64,000 bases of DNA, taken from NCBI GenBank assembly GCA_902685375.1, contig LR738541.1, positions 620,001 through 684,000 of the forward strand. Direction: 5' to 3'. The stretch comes from Neostethus bicornis (taxonomy: Eukaryota > Chordata > Actinopteri > Atheriniformes > Phallostethidae). Position numbers and translations under genes: made by a program. Under the pieces are notes generated by a model. That model ran no database searches, was not told the origin of the DNA, and saw only the letters and a list, made by a program, of their open reading frames with translations. Shown piece by piece: positions 11,835 to 24,243 of this stretch. Each line of letters begins with the position of its first letter. Positions within the stretch are counted from its first letter, which is position 1.

Positions 11835-13023
11835 AACTTAAAAGGGTTTTCTGTTTAATTCATGCATGTTTGAGTATTTTGCATTGGTTTTTGGCCGTGG
11901 ATTTTGTTCTCCCTTTGCCCATGTTCAAATGTAAGCAAGGAAATGATGGCGCTCTGCTCACGCTCTGTTCATCCCCTCGGGTACTGCTCTCCCCCACCTC
12001 ATGGGCCAAGTAGACATGACTAAGTTGGGAGCGAGAGGAACGGGGCAAGGGTGAAACTGAATAAATAGAATTTAAAAAATTTATCGGCAAATTTTGCATT
12101 TTTAAATTACAAAAAGTCATCATGTTAATCTTTATATGCTTTGAGATTAGAATCCCACCCCCCGCTGCCCCCCACACACAAGTTATTAAGTTCTTTTGAG
12201 TGATATTGTCTCTCAGCTTGGTTTATTATTTACCAAATGTGTTCTTTCCTTTTAAAATGAATCATTTCAAGACATTTCTTACTGAAAGAAAATAAAATTT
12301 TCTCTCCATTGTGGTTTTGTAATGTGAGCTTGCTCATTTGCATGAGAATGCGTGGACGGAAATGCCTCCACATTTTTCTGTCATCTTTTATGTTTCTACT
12401 TTTTACCTGCCCACGCCCCACCAGCCGTCCTCAGCGTGGCTTCTTTAATGAGGCTTGAGGAGGAAAATAACCTGATGGGAGATGTGTGAAATGCAGAAGT
12501 CATTAAAAAGCCAATTACCCACCGGTTTGGTGCTAAAAGGGAGAGAGCACCAGTAAACCTGGCGAAATGGAGATCTAATGGCATGTTTGTGTACGAGGTT
12601 CGTTCTTGTTAGCAAGATTGTCAAAATTCCACTGTGGAGGTCCAATAAAACCCTGGCCTGTTTTATTTTTTGCACGCCGATAAGGGTCTACGAAAGCATT
12701 ATGACTCTCTGCATATGCTTATAAATCAATTTCTTATTTAAAAAGCGATGTTTAATTGACCGTAATAAGTTTAAGATGCAGAGACTAATATTTAGCTTAA
12801 TTAATACTTTTCACCTTCACTCAACTGTGCAGCCAAATGTCGCAAAGTTAAAAAGCCTCAAAGAAAAACGCTAATCTTTGGCGTGTGTACACGCTAGCGT
12901 GGTTACAAGTAAATTTGAATACTTGAAACTCTTTTACATAATGAACGTTAGGTCACACAAAAAGGTGAAAAAAGTTTGGAGGTTTCTTGAAACATTTCTT
13001 AACAAATTAGAAATAGAAGGGTT

Positions 13024-13618
13024 AGGCCGTGTCCATACGTAGCCGGGTATTTTTGAAAACGCATATATTTTTATCTGTTTTGGTCTGCTGAGGTATTTTT
13101 TCACTCAAAACTGGCGTTTTTTAAAACTTTGCCCAAAGGGAAGATTTTCGAAAACTGTTTTTGCGTTTGCGTTTGGGTGTGGACGTGCGAAAACGGATAT
13201 TTCTATTTTTATGCGCCGCTACCTGCGACAAGTAATGCACATACGCCATTCGTGTGCATCCTTGTTTACAAAAGCAGACAGTGGGCGGGCGGCATGGATC
13301 CACGGACCCTGTTGCAGACCCTCTTTTCTTGTTTTTTTGTCCACTCTCAACTGCTCTTGCTTCTTTTTGAGGAGCAAAGAAGGAGCAATGCGTCGCAATC
13401 GGCGATTATTAATCACATAAACCTCCCTCCTCCTTTACTCAATACTGCCGACTACTGGTCTGGCGTGCTCATAATCGCTCTCAGAAGCGTATCTATACAG
13501 CTTCGTGTGGACGCGAATATTTTGAAAACGGTTACGTGTGGATGCGAGCGTTTTCCTAAAACGGAGGACAGCAGATATGCGTTTTCAAAAACACCCAGAT
13601 GGGTGTGGACAAGGCATT
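13024..13618. mobile_element. Inverted-repeat element with GTGTCCA...GAAAACGCATAT ends
   Basis: The left end reads GGCCGTGTCCATACGTAGCC, then GGGTATTTTTGAAAACGCAT. The right end, inverted, reads GCCTTGTCCACACCCATCTG, then GGTGTTTTTGAAAACGCATA. The inverted match spans about 40 bp. Inside, GTGTGGACG...GAAAACG motifs repeat. Host borders are unclear (possible TTA or TA). It has no transposase and the superfamily is not assigned. Confidence 0.75.
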
Positions 13619-14632
13619 AGTTATGGCGATGTAAATAGAACTTCTGAATGTAAAACTAATCAGGAGTTTATTAGATTTTATTGAGCTTCTAAAAAAAGGT
13701 TTATTCCAAAAAAATTGAATTCGTGGCCCATTACCAAATCAAAGTCCCAAAAGGCCATCAAAAAAAAAGGGGGAATACTAGTTATTTAAGGTTTTAAATT
13801 TGCAAAAGACACCATCCTAAACATTGACCGAATGCTGACATCTCTGAATAACAAGCATTGGTTTCAAACCTTTATCTCCAAATAAATTTAAAAGACATCT
13901 TTACACTCTTCCTAAATCTTTCCTGAAGGTACGCTCTTCACAGACAGTATACCCTGTAATATATGTCCACTAGACCCTAGAGATGCTGGGAAGGACCAGA
14001 GACTTCCACTCATCAGATACACCTCACACCCACACATGCTTCACCGAGTCCGCCATACTACGGATCTGTCTACGCTTCACAGAGCATCCGCCCTTCAGAG
14101 TCCGATTCAGTTTGAAACTGAAAAAAAGCAGCTTTGGGCAACACAACTTTGTTGCTTCACCTTGTTTGAAAACCTTTCTTATACTTTTTCTCTAGATGCT
14201 GTTATTCTTTGTCTTCCGTACCTAAAATACAGTTAAATTCTTCAAAAATGCTGAGCAAGATCTTGTTAGAGGTATTAAATATTGAAATCTGTTTGAGGGA
14301 AAATAATGAGTCTTTATTCCAAAGCTGTGCTGATCTGAGAACCAAAAAAAGAGACTCATGTTTTACTTGTCTGACAAGTATAGCACACCCCAATGGACAT
14401 TAACAAAGCATCTACAAGGAGTATGCATCCTGTCTGCTTTATTTATACAGTTGTGGAAGTAGTGGGGATAAAGAAGAGTAAAACAAAAAGGTGTGTTTTA
14501 CATAGTAATGCAGACAAAGGTTATACTGTTATGGGTTTTACATAGTAGTGGGAAACAAATAACTTTTTGTAATGCAGTTGGGAGCTGCGGACTGTAGTCG
14601 GGAATCACATTAATATAACAGACACTTATGAA

Positions 14633-15180
14633 TGATAAAAATAAAAGAAGTAACAAAGAAGTCGTAACAAAAAAGTAGTAACAAAAGTAGCAATAAGAGA
14701 AGTCGTAACAAAAAGTAGTAACAAAAGAAGTCATTAACAAAAAGTAGCAATAAGAGAAGTCGTAACAAAAAGTAGTAACAAAAGAAGTTGTAACAAAAGA
14801 AGTAACAAAAAAAGTAGTAACAAAGGAAGTTTTTACAAAATAAGTAACAAAAGAAGTAGTAACAAAGGAAGTTTTTACAAAATAAGTAACAAAAGAAGTA
14901 GTAACAAAAAAGTAGTAACAAAAGAAGTTTTTACAAAATAAGTAACAAAAGAAGTAGTAACAAAAAAGTAGTAACAAAAGAAGTTTTTACAAAAGAAGTT
15001 TTTACAAAAGAAGTTTTTACAAAAGAAGTAACAAAAGAAGTTGTAACAAAAAGTCGTAACGAAAAAAGTCGTAACAAAAGATGTCGTAACAAAAGATGTC
15101 GTAACAAAAGATGTCGTAACAAAAGATGTCGTAACAAAAGATGTCGTAACAAAAGATGTCGTAACAAAAGAAGTATACAA
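14633..15180. repeat. Minisatellite of AAAAGAAGTAGTAAC type
   Basis: About 550 bp is made of 15-bp-scale units: AAAAGATGTCGTAAC in a near-perfect run at 15070-15170, and AAAAGAAGTAGTAAC and AAAAGAAGTTTTTAC variants elsewhere. These are arranged in higher-order blocks. The minus strand lacks stops in several frames and reads as FVTTS repeats; this is a by-product of the unit, not a gene. Confidence 0.92.
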
Positions 15181-15699
15181 ATATTTACATTTTTTACCTA
15201 ACACAGTACTAATTACTTGCTCCACCTTTCGGCCCATGGAAGCCCGATAGCAAAGATAAAACTAATTCTGTTTCTAGCTGGGTTAGTAACGAGCTTTACC
15301 AAAGAGGAATGATTTAATCTTGACCTTGGATGGAGAGACTGGGTCTACCTCTCAACCCACGAGCTGAGATCTCTTTACATAAAACGAGCTATTTGGCTAA
15401 AGGCTCTACCTCCTTCAGGACTTTTAGAAATCTTGAGAACTATTAGCTGTCGGGTGTTCTGATTGGTTGATACAGCTTTATACAATCACTATATTAGAAT
15501 GGGAACATAATTTGTTGTCTTGTAAGTTGAAAGATTTAAAATTTTATTGGAAATCTAAGTGGCAGCCATTGAAGTCAAGCTAACACAGGAGTGATGTGTT
15601 CTCATTTGGTAGTTCATCAGAAGAATGTTGTTGCTGTGTATTGGACAAGTCAAAATAAAACAATTTTGAAGAACTTTTAGGGCAAGATATAGGTAAGGA

Positions 15700-16583
15700 C
15701 AGTGGTGGAATGTAACGAAGTAAATGTACTTCGTTACTGTACTTAAGTAAAAAAAATGTGTATCTGTACTTTACATAAGTAAAATTTAAGACCGGTACTT
15801 TTACTTTTACTTCACTACATTTTTGGAGCAAATATCTGTACTTTTACTCCGCTACTTTTTAAAAGTGTGTTTTACGTTTTTCATTACATTTTTGTTCAGG
15901 AATTAGAAAAATACAGTTTTTTTTTAGCGCATCTTGAAGCCGCATCGCCAAAATCAAAAGAAGCAGTTGATCGGGAGAAGAAGTAATGAATCGAGAAACA
16001 TTTTCCGCATTCATTCAGCGCCAAAAACCTAACATCAAAAATAGTACAAATTAAAAAGAGTCAGAAGATTGTTGTTCGTTGTGTTTACTTGTAAATAAAA
16101 AGTTGAGCCATCATTACACAGAGCAGGGGCGGATCTAGAATTTTCCAAAGGGGGGTGGGGCTTTGACAAAGCCAATATAAAGTGACTGGGGGTCTCGCCC
16201 CAAAAACATTTTAAAAAATAAGTGTCATTTTCCTCCATTTTGGTGGCTCATTCACTGGCCCTTCTAGGGGATAGCTTGACTTGTCCCCTTTCCTTTCCTT
16301 TTATTTTACTTTTTTTGTGGACCAAAAGAGGCTAAAGAGGGGGATCACACCCCTGCAGAGTATTTATCCTGGTTACCATGGTGACACCCTATAGCACAAA
16401 AAATAACATTTGAATTTTGATTGAATACTTTTACTTTTCATTTAAAAAGTACAATTTACACCAATTACTTTTGTACTTTTACCTAAGTAGATTTTTTATT
16501 GATACTTTTACTTAAGTCAATTTTTTGCTGAATTATCTGTACTTTTACTTAAGTACAAAAAGTGAGTACTTCATCCACCACTG
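15700..16583 (+). mobile_element. hAT element, copy 1 (884 bp)
   Basis: It is flanked by perfect 8-bp duplications GGTAAGGA at 15692-15699 and 16584-16591. The ends are CAGTGGTGGAATGTAACGAA and, inverted, CAGTGGTGGATGAAGTACTC. Subterminal TACTTAAGTA and ACTTTTACTT motifs are repeated many times. A CAGGGGCGGATCTAG...CACCCCTG element is nested inside (about 16126-16355). It has no transposase. Confidence 0.93.
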
Positions 16584-17785
16584 GGTAAGGAGTTACATAA
16601 AAATAAGGTTGGCTTAATAAATCTGTCTCTATTACAAGTTGGACCCTTGGAACAACAAACATTTTTTGTGAGCGTAGTTTCAAGATACCTTTTTATTTTT
16701 TTACCTGTTTCGTCCCTGAAATAAACAAGTATTTTAAATATTTCTATCTCAAATTATACCAATGATTTTAAACAAAATAAAAAATAAATGGACTGAAATA
16801 AACAGGCTCAAATTTGGACTTAGCGCTCCCACTTTTGAAAAAACAGATTTTTCTCTATTTTCTCATCTTTATTCTTAGCTTTCAGTTTGATAGATCTTGT
16901 TTTTTATCACCCTTTTAGCCCCGCGTCTTTCACCTCACATACACTTATTTACACATCCATGGAGTTAGATGGATGAACACCCGTAGCGGAACAAGACTCC
17001 CATCCATTGTCTCCAAGTGTCAGCAGTCATATGCTTAGCCTTCGATCTCCTATAGGTCATTCCATCCACGACCCCGGACTCTGCTGGCTTTCGGGATTTA
17101 AGGTTCCCACGGGTCAAATCTACCAGCAGGATTTACTCTTCTGGCCATTGCCATGTGTGAATTGTGTGTTTGACTTAAAGATTCACTATTGATCAGCCCG
17201 TAGAGGTTGCCCCTGAAGGCCTGATCTGTAATGCCAATCTCCATGTCTTCACCACCTTATTATGGAATGATTACAGCAGCTTTTCAGGCGTACATAGGAG
17301 ACTCCTCATTGATCTGTTCTTTATTTAACAGCTAAAGCTCATCGAATTGTTGGGTTATTTCCTCAATTGATTTTTTATTTATTTCATTTGAATTGCATCC
17401 TAAATTTTGAGCTGCAAAATAGTAATGTTTTCACATTTAAAACTAAAATAAATTAAATTATTTTCACATTTTTTTCAAACTCAAGTTAATTACCAGCGCT
17501 TAACTTGTGGATTAAAGTCTTTGAGATCATTAACGCGGTCATTAACCATGAGAATTAGCACCTTGCCGATCACCTGCCTGAATCGATCTACCCCAGCAAA
17601 CTTTAATCCCACATAAACCCCGTTAGAGGTGAAGCAATTTTTAATTTTTTTTAATGTTATGTTGGAAAATGCAAATTTTTTTAATACAAAATGAACAATT
17701 TCTCACAATTAAATAAAAACCAAAACCCATATCGGACAAGAATGAATGTATCTTGTGACTTTTGTCTTTGTAATAGGCACTAAAA

Positions 17786-18150
17786 TTGTGACAAAGTGGC
17801 CTCACAGCAAGAAGGTTGGGGTACGAGTCCCGGGTAGGGCTAGGCATGAAACGCTAGTCTTTCAGTGTAGAGTTTGCATGTTCTCCCCGTGTATGTGTGG
17901 GTTTTCTTTGGGTACTCCGGTTTCCTTACACCCTCCGAAAACATGCATGGTTGACCACTTTGAAATTGCTTTCAAAATTTGACAAAGTGGTCAAAGTTGG
18001 TTGACCACTTTGAAATTGCCCCAAAGAAATAAGTGTGTGTATGATTGTGTGTGAGGACCTGCGACAGACTGGTGACCTGTTCAGGGTGTATCCTGCCTTT
18101 CTCCTTAAATCAGCCAGGATAGGCTCTAGAACCCCCTATAAACTCATTGG
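17786..18150 (+). mobile_element. SINE-B copy with internal insertion
   Basis: It begins near GTGGCCTCACAGCAAGAAGG and carries GAGTCCCGGGTAGGG (B box), GTTTGCATGTTCTCCCCGTG and the tail GACCTGTTCAGGGTGTATCC. It is interrupted at 17948-18018 by a self-complementary TTGACCACTTTGAAATTG stretch. Confidence 0.78.
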
Positions 18151-19060
18151 GGAGAAACTGTTCAGAATACGGAACGAAAGTCACACTGGGTGTCGGAGGT
18201 TATTCTGGTTTGTTCGCAGATAAGAGGCGGGTTACAACATAAACAAGTCACCAGTCATGCAAATAGACAACTAAACAATCACGATCAAAGTGCATGTTTT
18301 TGATACTAATGAGGAAAAAAAAAAGTAGTCCTTTGAAAATGATCGATTGTAATGCAGCCATTTTTTTTTTTGCAGCCTACAATTTTTGACATGAAAGATT
18401 TAATAAATTTAAACTGCTCTAAATTTGTCCTTCATAATTTTTTACAAACCTCAAGACAGTATTTCAGAAAGAAACAGAGTAAACTCTAATGTCACAATCC
18501 AAGAACTTGCATTTTTTTACTGCCGAGATGGAGTGACAAGCTTCTGATGCACAGTAGAAAAGGAGCGTCAGATAACCAGACAGAAGAGACAAGTACAGAA
18601 ATATAGTTGCTGACAGACATTTCCAGGCCACACGTGGACTCTTCTGTCTCCTTCTTCTGTTTCAAAAAGCTATCAATACTATAAATAAATGTCTGCGCTT
18701 TCACCAGAAGAACTAGAAAAGCTTTTTGTTCAGGACTCAGAGGAGATCTCGTTCCAGGAGATGATAGACTCACAACACAACACGAGGAGATCGAAAACAA
18801 GAGATGACAGTAAAAGAATGTCACTGCTGGATTTTCAGATCTAATCAATCATCAACAAAAAAAAAAGGTTATTAGATATTGTTTTGTTTGTCAAGCAAGA
18901 AAGGACTACATTTCCCAGTTGGAAGGACTACAAAATCTCTTTTCTGTTTCGTTGTTGAGTTTCCGACTGTAAGTAAAAATTTCACCTCCATCCACTTGGT
19001 ATTAACTCAATCAACCAATCAGGTTTCTCTTTTCTTAGACAACATCCTTATAAATGCTGT

Positions 19061-19155
19061 GCAATAGACTGGTGACTTGTCCTGGGTGTACCCTGCTCTT
19101 CTTTTACTTTTTACTATAGACTAGCCAGACTAGGTTCCTACATCCCACACAATCT
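19061..19155 (+). mobile_element. SINE-B tail fragment
   Basis: Only the end of the family is present: CAATAGACTGGTGACTTGTC, GGGTGTACCCTGC and a diverged CTAGCCAGACTAGG. Confidence 0.6.
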
Positions 19156-19259
19156 GGTTTTGGTCAAAGTAATGAAGAAGAATTGCTCAGTTTGTTTTTT
19201 TCTCTTTAAATCTCCCTCTCCTTCAAAAACCAGTGAAGTTAGAGTTTTGTGTCCAGTAC

Positions 19260-19718
19260 CAGGTGCGGATCTAGGATTTTCTAAAGGGGGGAGCGTGAGG
19301 TCATTGACAAGCCAGTACGGGGGGCATTCCTCCCCAGAACGTTTTTTTTTTTTTTTTTTTACTCACTCTTTTCATCCCTCCCCGGGAAAATTTGTCTGCT
19401 GCACTCCTACACCGCAGCAGGCTGCCGTGACGGCGCCAATGGTGGGAGAAACAGGGGGTTAGGTGTCTTCTCGAAGGACCCTAGATGTGCTCTTAGTGGG
19501 ATGCAAACCAGCTAACTTCCGGTCCGCGGGCAAACGCTCTAACCACTGAGCCACCGTCTCCTGTTTTGAAAAAAAAAGTAATTTTGGTGGCCCATTTGCT
19601 TGCCCTTCAAGGCGATCGCTTGACTAGTCCTCTTTCCTTTCTTCTTTTTTTTTTTTTTTTTTTTGTGGACCAAAACTAGGGGCGTGCACCCCATACGTCT
19701 CCCCTGGATCCGCCCCTG
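19260..19718 (+). mobile_element. CAGGGGCGGATC element carrying a SINE-A
   Basis: The ends are CAGGTGCGGATCTAGG and, inverted, CAGGGGCGGATCCAGGGGAG. A SINE-A copy in reverse orientation (about 19360-19560) splits it; its A box reads GTGGCTCAGTGGTTAGAGCG on the minus strand. The outer element has no coding potential. Confidence 0.75.
19360..19560 (-). mobile_element. SINE-A copy nested in a DNA element
   Basis: The minus strand reads GACGGTGGCTCAGTGGTTAG (A box), a damaged B-box region, then GGTCCTTCGAGAAGACACCT, CTCCCACCATTGGCGCCGTC and GGAGTGCAGCAGACAAATTT. The plus strand has a poly-T run just before it, as expected for the 3' tail of a reverse-oriented SINE. Confidence 0.78.
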
Positions 19719-20041
19719 AGAACAAACAAAGTGAGCCATCCACCTTTAATGTTAACCACGTAAAAGCATTTACTGAAGCTATTGAGCAGGTTTGCGAAGA
19801 GTGAAATTCCCCAAGCGCACGCACTTCCTTTAACACATCATTCGTTCCTGTCTGAAAAATAAATGAATTACATTTTAATGCTTTAAAAGCTTTTTTCTTT
19901 TGGCTCGTATTGAAAGTAAATTACTGACGTGTGATCTCACCTACAGCACAAACCTGTGTCCTTTACCCCGTCTCATCTGGACGTCCTCCAAATGTGAACT
20001 GTTATAGCAGATGATCTAATCTAGGGGTCTGCAACCTTTAA

Positions 20042-20599
20042 AGGTCCCCTATTATGCTTTTTTTCCCTTATTTTATCCTGTGCTATGTATCTGATATGCA
20101 TAATTTTACATTCCGCCACAATCTCAACACAATAGTTTTTAAATACTACCCTGTTTAGGAGCGCAGTTTCAGACCCGGAAGTCAAAACAGCTTGTTTCAG
20201 TCTTTTTTTATTTTTTTTTTCCCGGGACCCGCCCCGTTGGTTGCGATTGGTTGTCATTCATTGTGATTTCCCCACCCACCCAGCACAGCGTGGAGCGGGA
20301 GGGGCGAGGTGTGCTTCACAGTAGAGTGAAGCACGGAAATGGGTGGATATCAGGGTGGAGAGCAGGTAGAAGTGGGGGAGGGTGTTTGAGCTGCAGGGGG
20401 CTGAACAAAAAACAGATGTACGTCACTATGTTACACCAGTCGTTAGAGGTTTGGAGAACACGCCCCTTACTTTGACTTTAAATATCTCAAAATAGCATGA
20501 ATCACAATAAAACACACTTTGGGGGATTGTTTGGGGTAGTACTAAGTAAAATAAAAGGTTAAAACCTCATAAAAGTCAGTTTTGCATAATAGGGGACCT
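20042..20599 (+). mobile_element. TTAA-bounded element, copy 1 (558 bp)
   Basis: It is bounded by TTAA on both sides (20038-20041, 20600-20603), with inverted ends AGGTCCCCTATTATGC. There is no transposase. TTAA duplication suggests a piggyBac-type non-autonomous element. The second copy at 46463-47020 is inverted, has exactly the same length and differs at few positions. Confidence 0.85.
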
Positions 20600-21032
20600 T
20601 TAAATTTCTGAATCATTTGACCCAGTTTATAGATGATGGAAATCACAAGGAGCTTGACTACTGTATGACTAGTGATCTGAAGGTAAGACTATAAAAAATG
20701 TAACCAGTATGCAAACCAAAATCGGAATGACCCCCCTGTTTGTTTTTGACCGTTTCTTTTGCCGTCAGTGGCTTGTAGGAATAATTCTACCAAAAAGTCA
20801 GGGAGCTAAACTTATTGCAGACTCTTTTTTTATTGTGTTCTTATCTAATGTTTTTTTTTTGCAAGTTTCAAGACGGTATTAAGCACATCGAGGTAACCTT
20901 AAAATTACACTGTGACACTCACATGTATCATTTTATTGATTCTTTGCTTTTATTGTTCTTTGTTTTTTAATTTGTTGCACTTGTGAAGGACGTGATTTTT
21001 ATCTTTGAAAAAAAAAATTAAATTAATTACTT

Positions 21033-21135
21033 TAGTCATCCCTCACTGGAGAAATTTGTGTGCTGCACTCCTTACACCGCAGTAGGCTGCCCTTCGACGG
21101 GGCCAATGGTGGGAAAAGCGGGAAAAAGGTTCATA
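21033..21135 (-). mobile_element. SINE-A fragment
   Basis: This is the 3' part of SINE-A reversed: CATCCCTCACTGGAG, TGTGTGCTGCACTCCTTACA and CCCTTCGACGGGGCCAATGG. Confidence 0.75.
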
Positions 21136-21439
21136 TCCGGACAAAAAATTTGTACCCTTTTTGCACACAATCAATCGGCCACAAAGTTGATTATGTGTGC
21201 TGTTAAATAAATAGAAATCCACCTGCAAATTAGTCATTAAAAAGATTATTGATATCCTCAAGCTTTTAAGCTTTGCACCATCTTCTCTGATCAAAGTGAT
21301 TATTTCTGAATGAAATTTTAACAAAAAATTCAGCGAAAATCTCTGAGATTCATGTTTATTGAGGGCAATATTATTAAAGAGTAAGTAACAAAGAATGAGT
21401 TTTAAACCTGCTAAATGAGGAACCTAAACCGCTTATTGT

Positions 21440-21690
21440 CAAGACGGGGAAGTGCTGCAGCCTATCCCAGCTGATTTCCAATCCAATTTCATTGCGGCCA
21501 ATCAACCTACCATGCATGTTTTTGGAGGGAGGGAGGAAAACCGGAGTACCCGAAGAAAACCCTCACATACACGGAGAGAACATCCAAACTCGACACAAAG
21601 AGACCGGTGTTTCAAGCCTCGTCCCTTCTTGGTACTCGAACCACGACCTTCTTGCTGTGAGGCCACTTTGCTAACCATCATGGTCACCTT
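21440..21690 (-). mobile_element. SINE-B copy
   Basis: This is a reverse-oriented SINE-B with CCAATCAACCTACCATGCAT, GGAGAACATCCAAACTCGAC and CACGACCTTCTTGCTGTGAG, leading into the A-box region at about 21670. The hAT-like element at 21695 landed at its head. Confidence 0.75.
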
Positions 21691-21694
21691 AGTC

Positions 21695-22256
21695 CGGGGG
21701 TGGGGAAACTTTTTGATTCGCGGGCCACATTCAGTTCTACACTTTGACCAGGGGGTCGTAACAGGAGCAGATGGATGGCATGCTTTGGTGACCGCCAGAT
21801 TATACTGATAGAATGGCGCGCTAGATTTTAAACAAGGGCTAAATGTTGCATCAAGATCGTTAAATTTCAAATCTAGTGCCGCTAGGTCTGAAATCTAGTG
21901 CGATAGCGCTTAAAAACGCACATTTAGCGGCTCTAGGTTTGAAATCTAAGCGCTTGATGTAACATTTGGCTTGTTTTAACATCTAACACACTTGTTTACG
22001 TGCGTGTATTGTGCCCGATGGTTTTCTATATCTGTGCCCGCTGTTTATTTTGACAGTGTGGGCATCACGGACACACACATTTTAATGGGAGCAGTGTTTT
22101 TGTATCTCTGATGCCATCTAGTGACAAAACACCAGAATTACAGGAAAATAAAACATTAACATGCTTTATTTATTTAATTTTTTCAAGTTCGGCGGGCCGG
22201 ATTAAGATGTTTAACAAGCCGCTAGTGGCCCGCGGGTTGTAGTTTGCCCATGTCTG
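21695..22256 (+). mobile_element. GTGGGCAAAC-family element, copy 2
   Basis: The ends are CGGGGGTGGGGAAACTTTTT and, inverted, CAGACATGGGCAAACTACAA. It is flanked by CCTTAGTC (21687-21694) and TCTTAGTC (22257-22264), seven of eight matching. The interior has repeated GAAATCTAGTGC and TAGCGGC motifs absent from copy 1 but present inverted in copy 3. Confidence 0.8.
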
Positions 22257-23679
22257 TCTTAGTCACAGATGTATCCTGGCTGTCCACAGTCATCTTTTCT
22301 TCCTCCAACTGGGTTTTTAGGATTTTTTCCTCCTTGACAAGTAGACCCTTAAGATAGGGGTGTCCCGGCTCTGTTTAGTTTAGATATAATTAGGTTGATT
22401 GTGTGTTTTTGTCTGTTTAATTGTGTGTGTGTGAATCTCTTTGTAGTAATACTGGGATATAAAACTAAAACTAAATTGGATTACGAGACTAAAATAGAGA
22501 AATGGAGAGCAAGGGACCCCTACTCAGCCTCTGACAGATGAATGAGTTGTTTGTATTCATGGTTTTGTCCATTACATTGCTGCTCTCCAATTATTGACTG
22601 GTCACTTATCAGATTAGAGCAAGGTTGGAGACGTGGAGTGAGCGAGAGGGGGTTACGCTCCGACAACGAAGGGAAATAGAAGCGTAGCATGACACATTCA
22701 GCATAATAAACACGTTTAACCATGGAACAGGACTAATGCACTGAAATAAACCCTAAAATATCTGTCTTGTCAATGTTAAAAAGAAAGAAGCCCTTGGACT
22801 ACCCCCCAGCTATCCGAGTCTGCAGTAAAATAGCTGCAGGGATGGCTAAAGGCCACCAGGCTAGGCTAATGGGACATGTTTGAAGCCTAATCCTCAGAGG
22901 TGGATGAGTGTCCATGTCCTAGACCCAACCTTGGAGGTAAAGGCTGATAACTGGAGGCATTATATCCAGAATGTCCTTCGGTAGCGGAACACAGAGGAAA
23001 ACACTCAAAGCAGCATTTACCAGTTTAACCGTGAGCGAAAACTAAAAGTGTGACAGAGAAAAGCACCATCATTCCATGTTGAAGAAAGCTTCAGCAGATC
23101 GATCTTTTATTCCCAAAAAATCATTTGTAAGGATATTTTGCCTCTTAATCGGGTAAGAAGCATTTTTTTCTTTTGAACGTTTCCATCGAGATGCTTTTTT
23201 TCTACTAATTTGTAAGTTAAGTCACAATAACCGTAAAATTGTCAGGAGAGTAGTCTGTTCCCCCTCTGTGTCCTGTTTTCCCCCCTCACTCTTGTGAGTG
23301 TATGTGGAGTTGGGCGGACCCAGCGGGGAGCTGCAACAAGTCACACTTGAAACTCATCTACTCATCTGCTGCAGCATACATGGATCAGTTTTTGACACAC
23401 TCTTTGCCAGATTGTTTGTTTACCATGCTTGACCTATTATCCAGTTTTTGGCTCCAGCTCCTATGTCAGAACCTGCCTAATTAATCTGTTTTTGTCTTCT
23501 TTTTTTTTGGACTTTTTATCGATCTAATAAATCTGCTTGTGATTTTTTCATCCGAGCCTGTCTGTTGTGTCAAGGGTATATTTTTGGCCTTAGCTCTACA
23601 TTATGACAAAAATAAAAGCTAAATATTGGTTATTAGTTTTTAGTTATTCTTTAAAAAAAAGAGATATTTACAACACAGT

Positions 23680-24243
23680 CTCGGGGGTCTTGATCACGAG
23701 TGGGGGACGGATCAAGCGGGAGCTTGTCAGACGGATTGGGGCGGCCTCCGTAATAATCAGGATGTTACATCTGTACATCAAGAGGAAGAAAGACCTGAGC
23801 CAAAAAGCAAAGTGCTCGGTTTACCAGTCGATCTATGTTGCCACCCTCACCCAGGGTGACCAACTGTGGGTGGCGACCAAAAGAACGAGATCACAGATAC
23901 AAGCAGCCAAAATGAGCTTCCTCACTCAGAAATAGAGTGAGGAGCTCGAAGTAGAGCCATTGCTCCTCTGAGTCGAAAGAAGCCAGATGGGGTGGTTCGG
24001 ACATCTGATTGGGATGCCTGCCGAACACATCGCTGGTGAGCTGTTTTGGGCATGTTCCACCCGGAGGAGACCCACAGGTAGTCCCCGGTTCGACTGGAGA
24101 GATTAAATCTCACTGCTGGCTGGGGAATGCCTCAGGGTACTCCTGGGTGAGCTGGAGGATGTAGCCAGGGTGAGAGAAGCCTGGGTTTCCCGTCTGACTA
24201 ACCCAGGCTTCCCAGATAAGCGAAAGACGATGGAACGGAAATA
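23680..24243 (+). mobile_element. LINE-B remnant
   Basis: Frameshifted LINE-B from GVLITSGGRIKRELVRRIGA through YQSIYVATLTQGDQLWVATK to the 3' end CGAAAGACGATGGAACGG. It is more diverged than the other copies. Confidence 0.8.

Noticed and set aside
13129..13620. 163-codon plus-strand frame
   Set aside because: It lies wholly within the inverted-repeat element at 13024-13618 and shows no recognisable domain.
14498..15237. Long minus-strand frames rich in Phe, Val, Thr and Ser
   Set aside because: They are produced by the 15-bp minisatellite unit in more than one frame; no start context, no homology.
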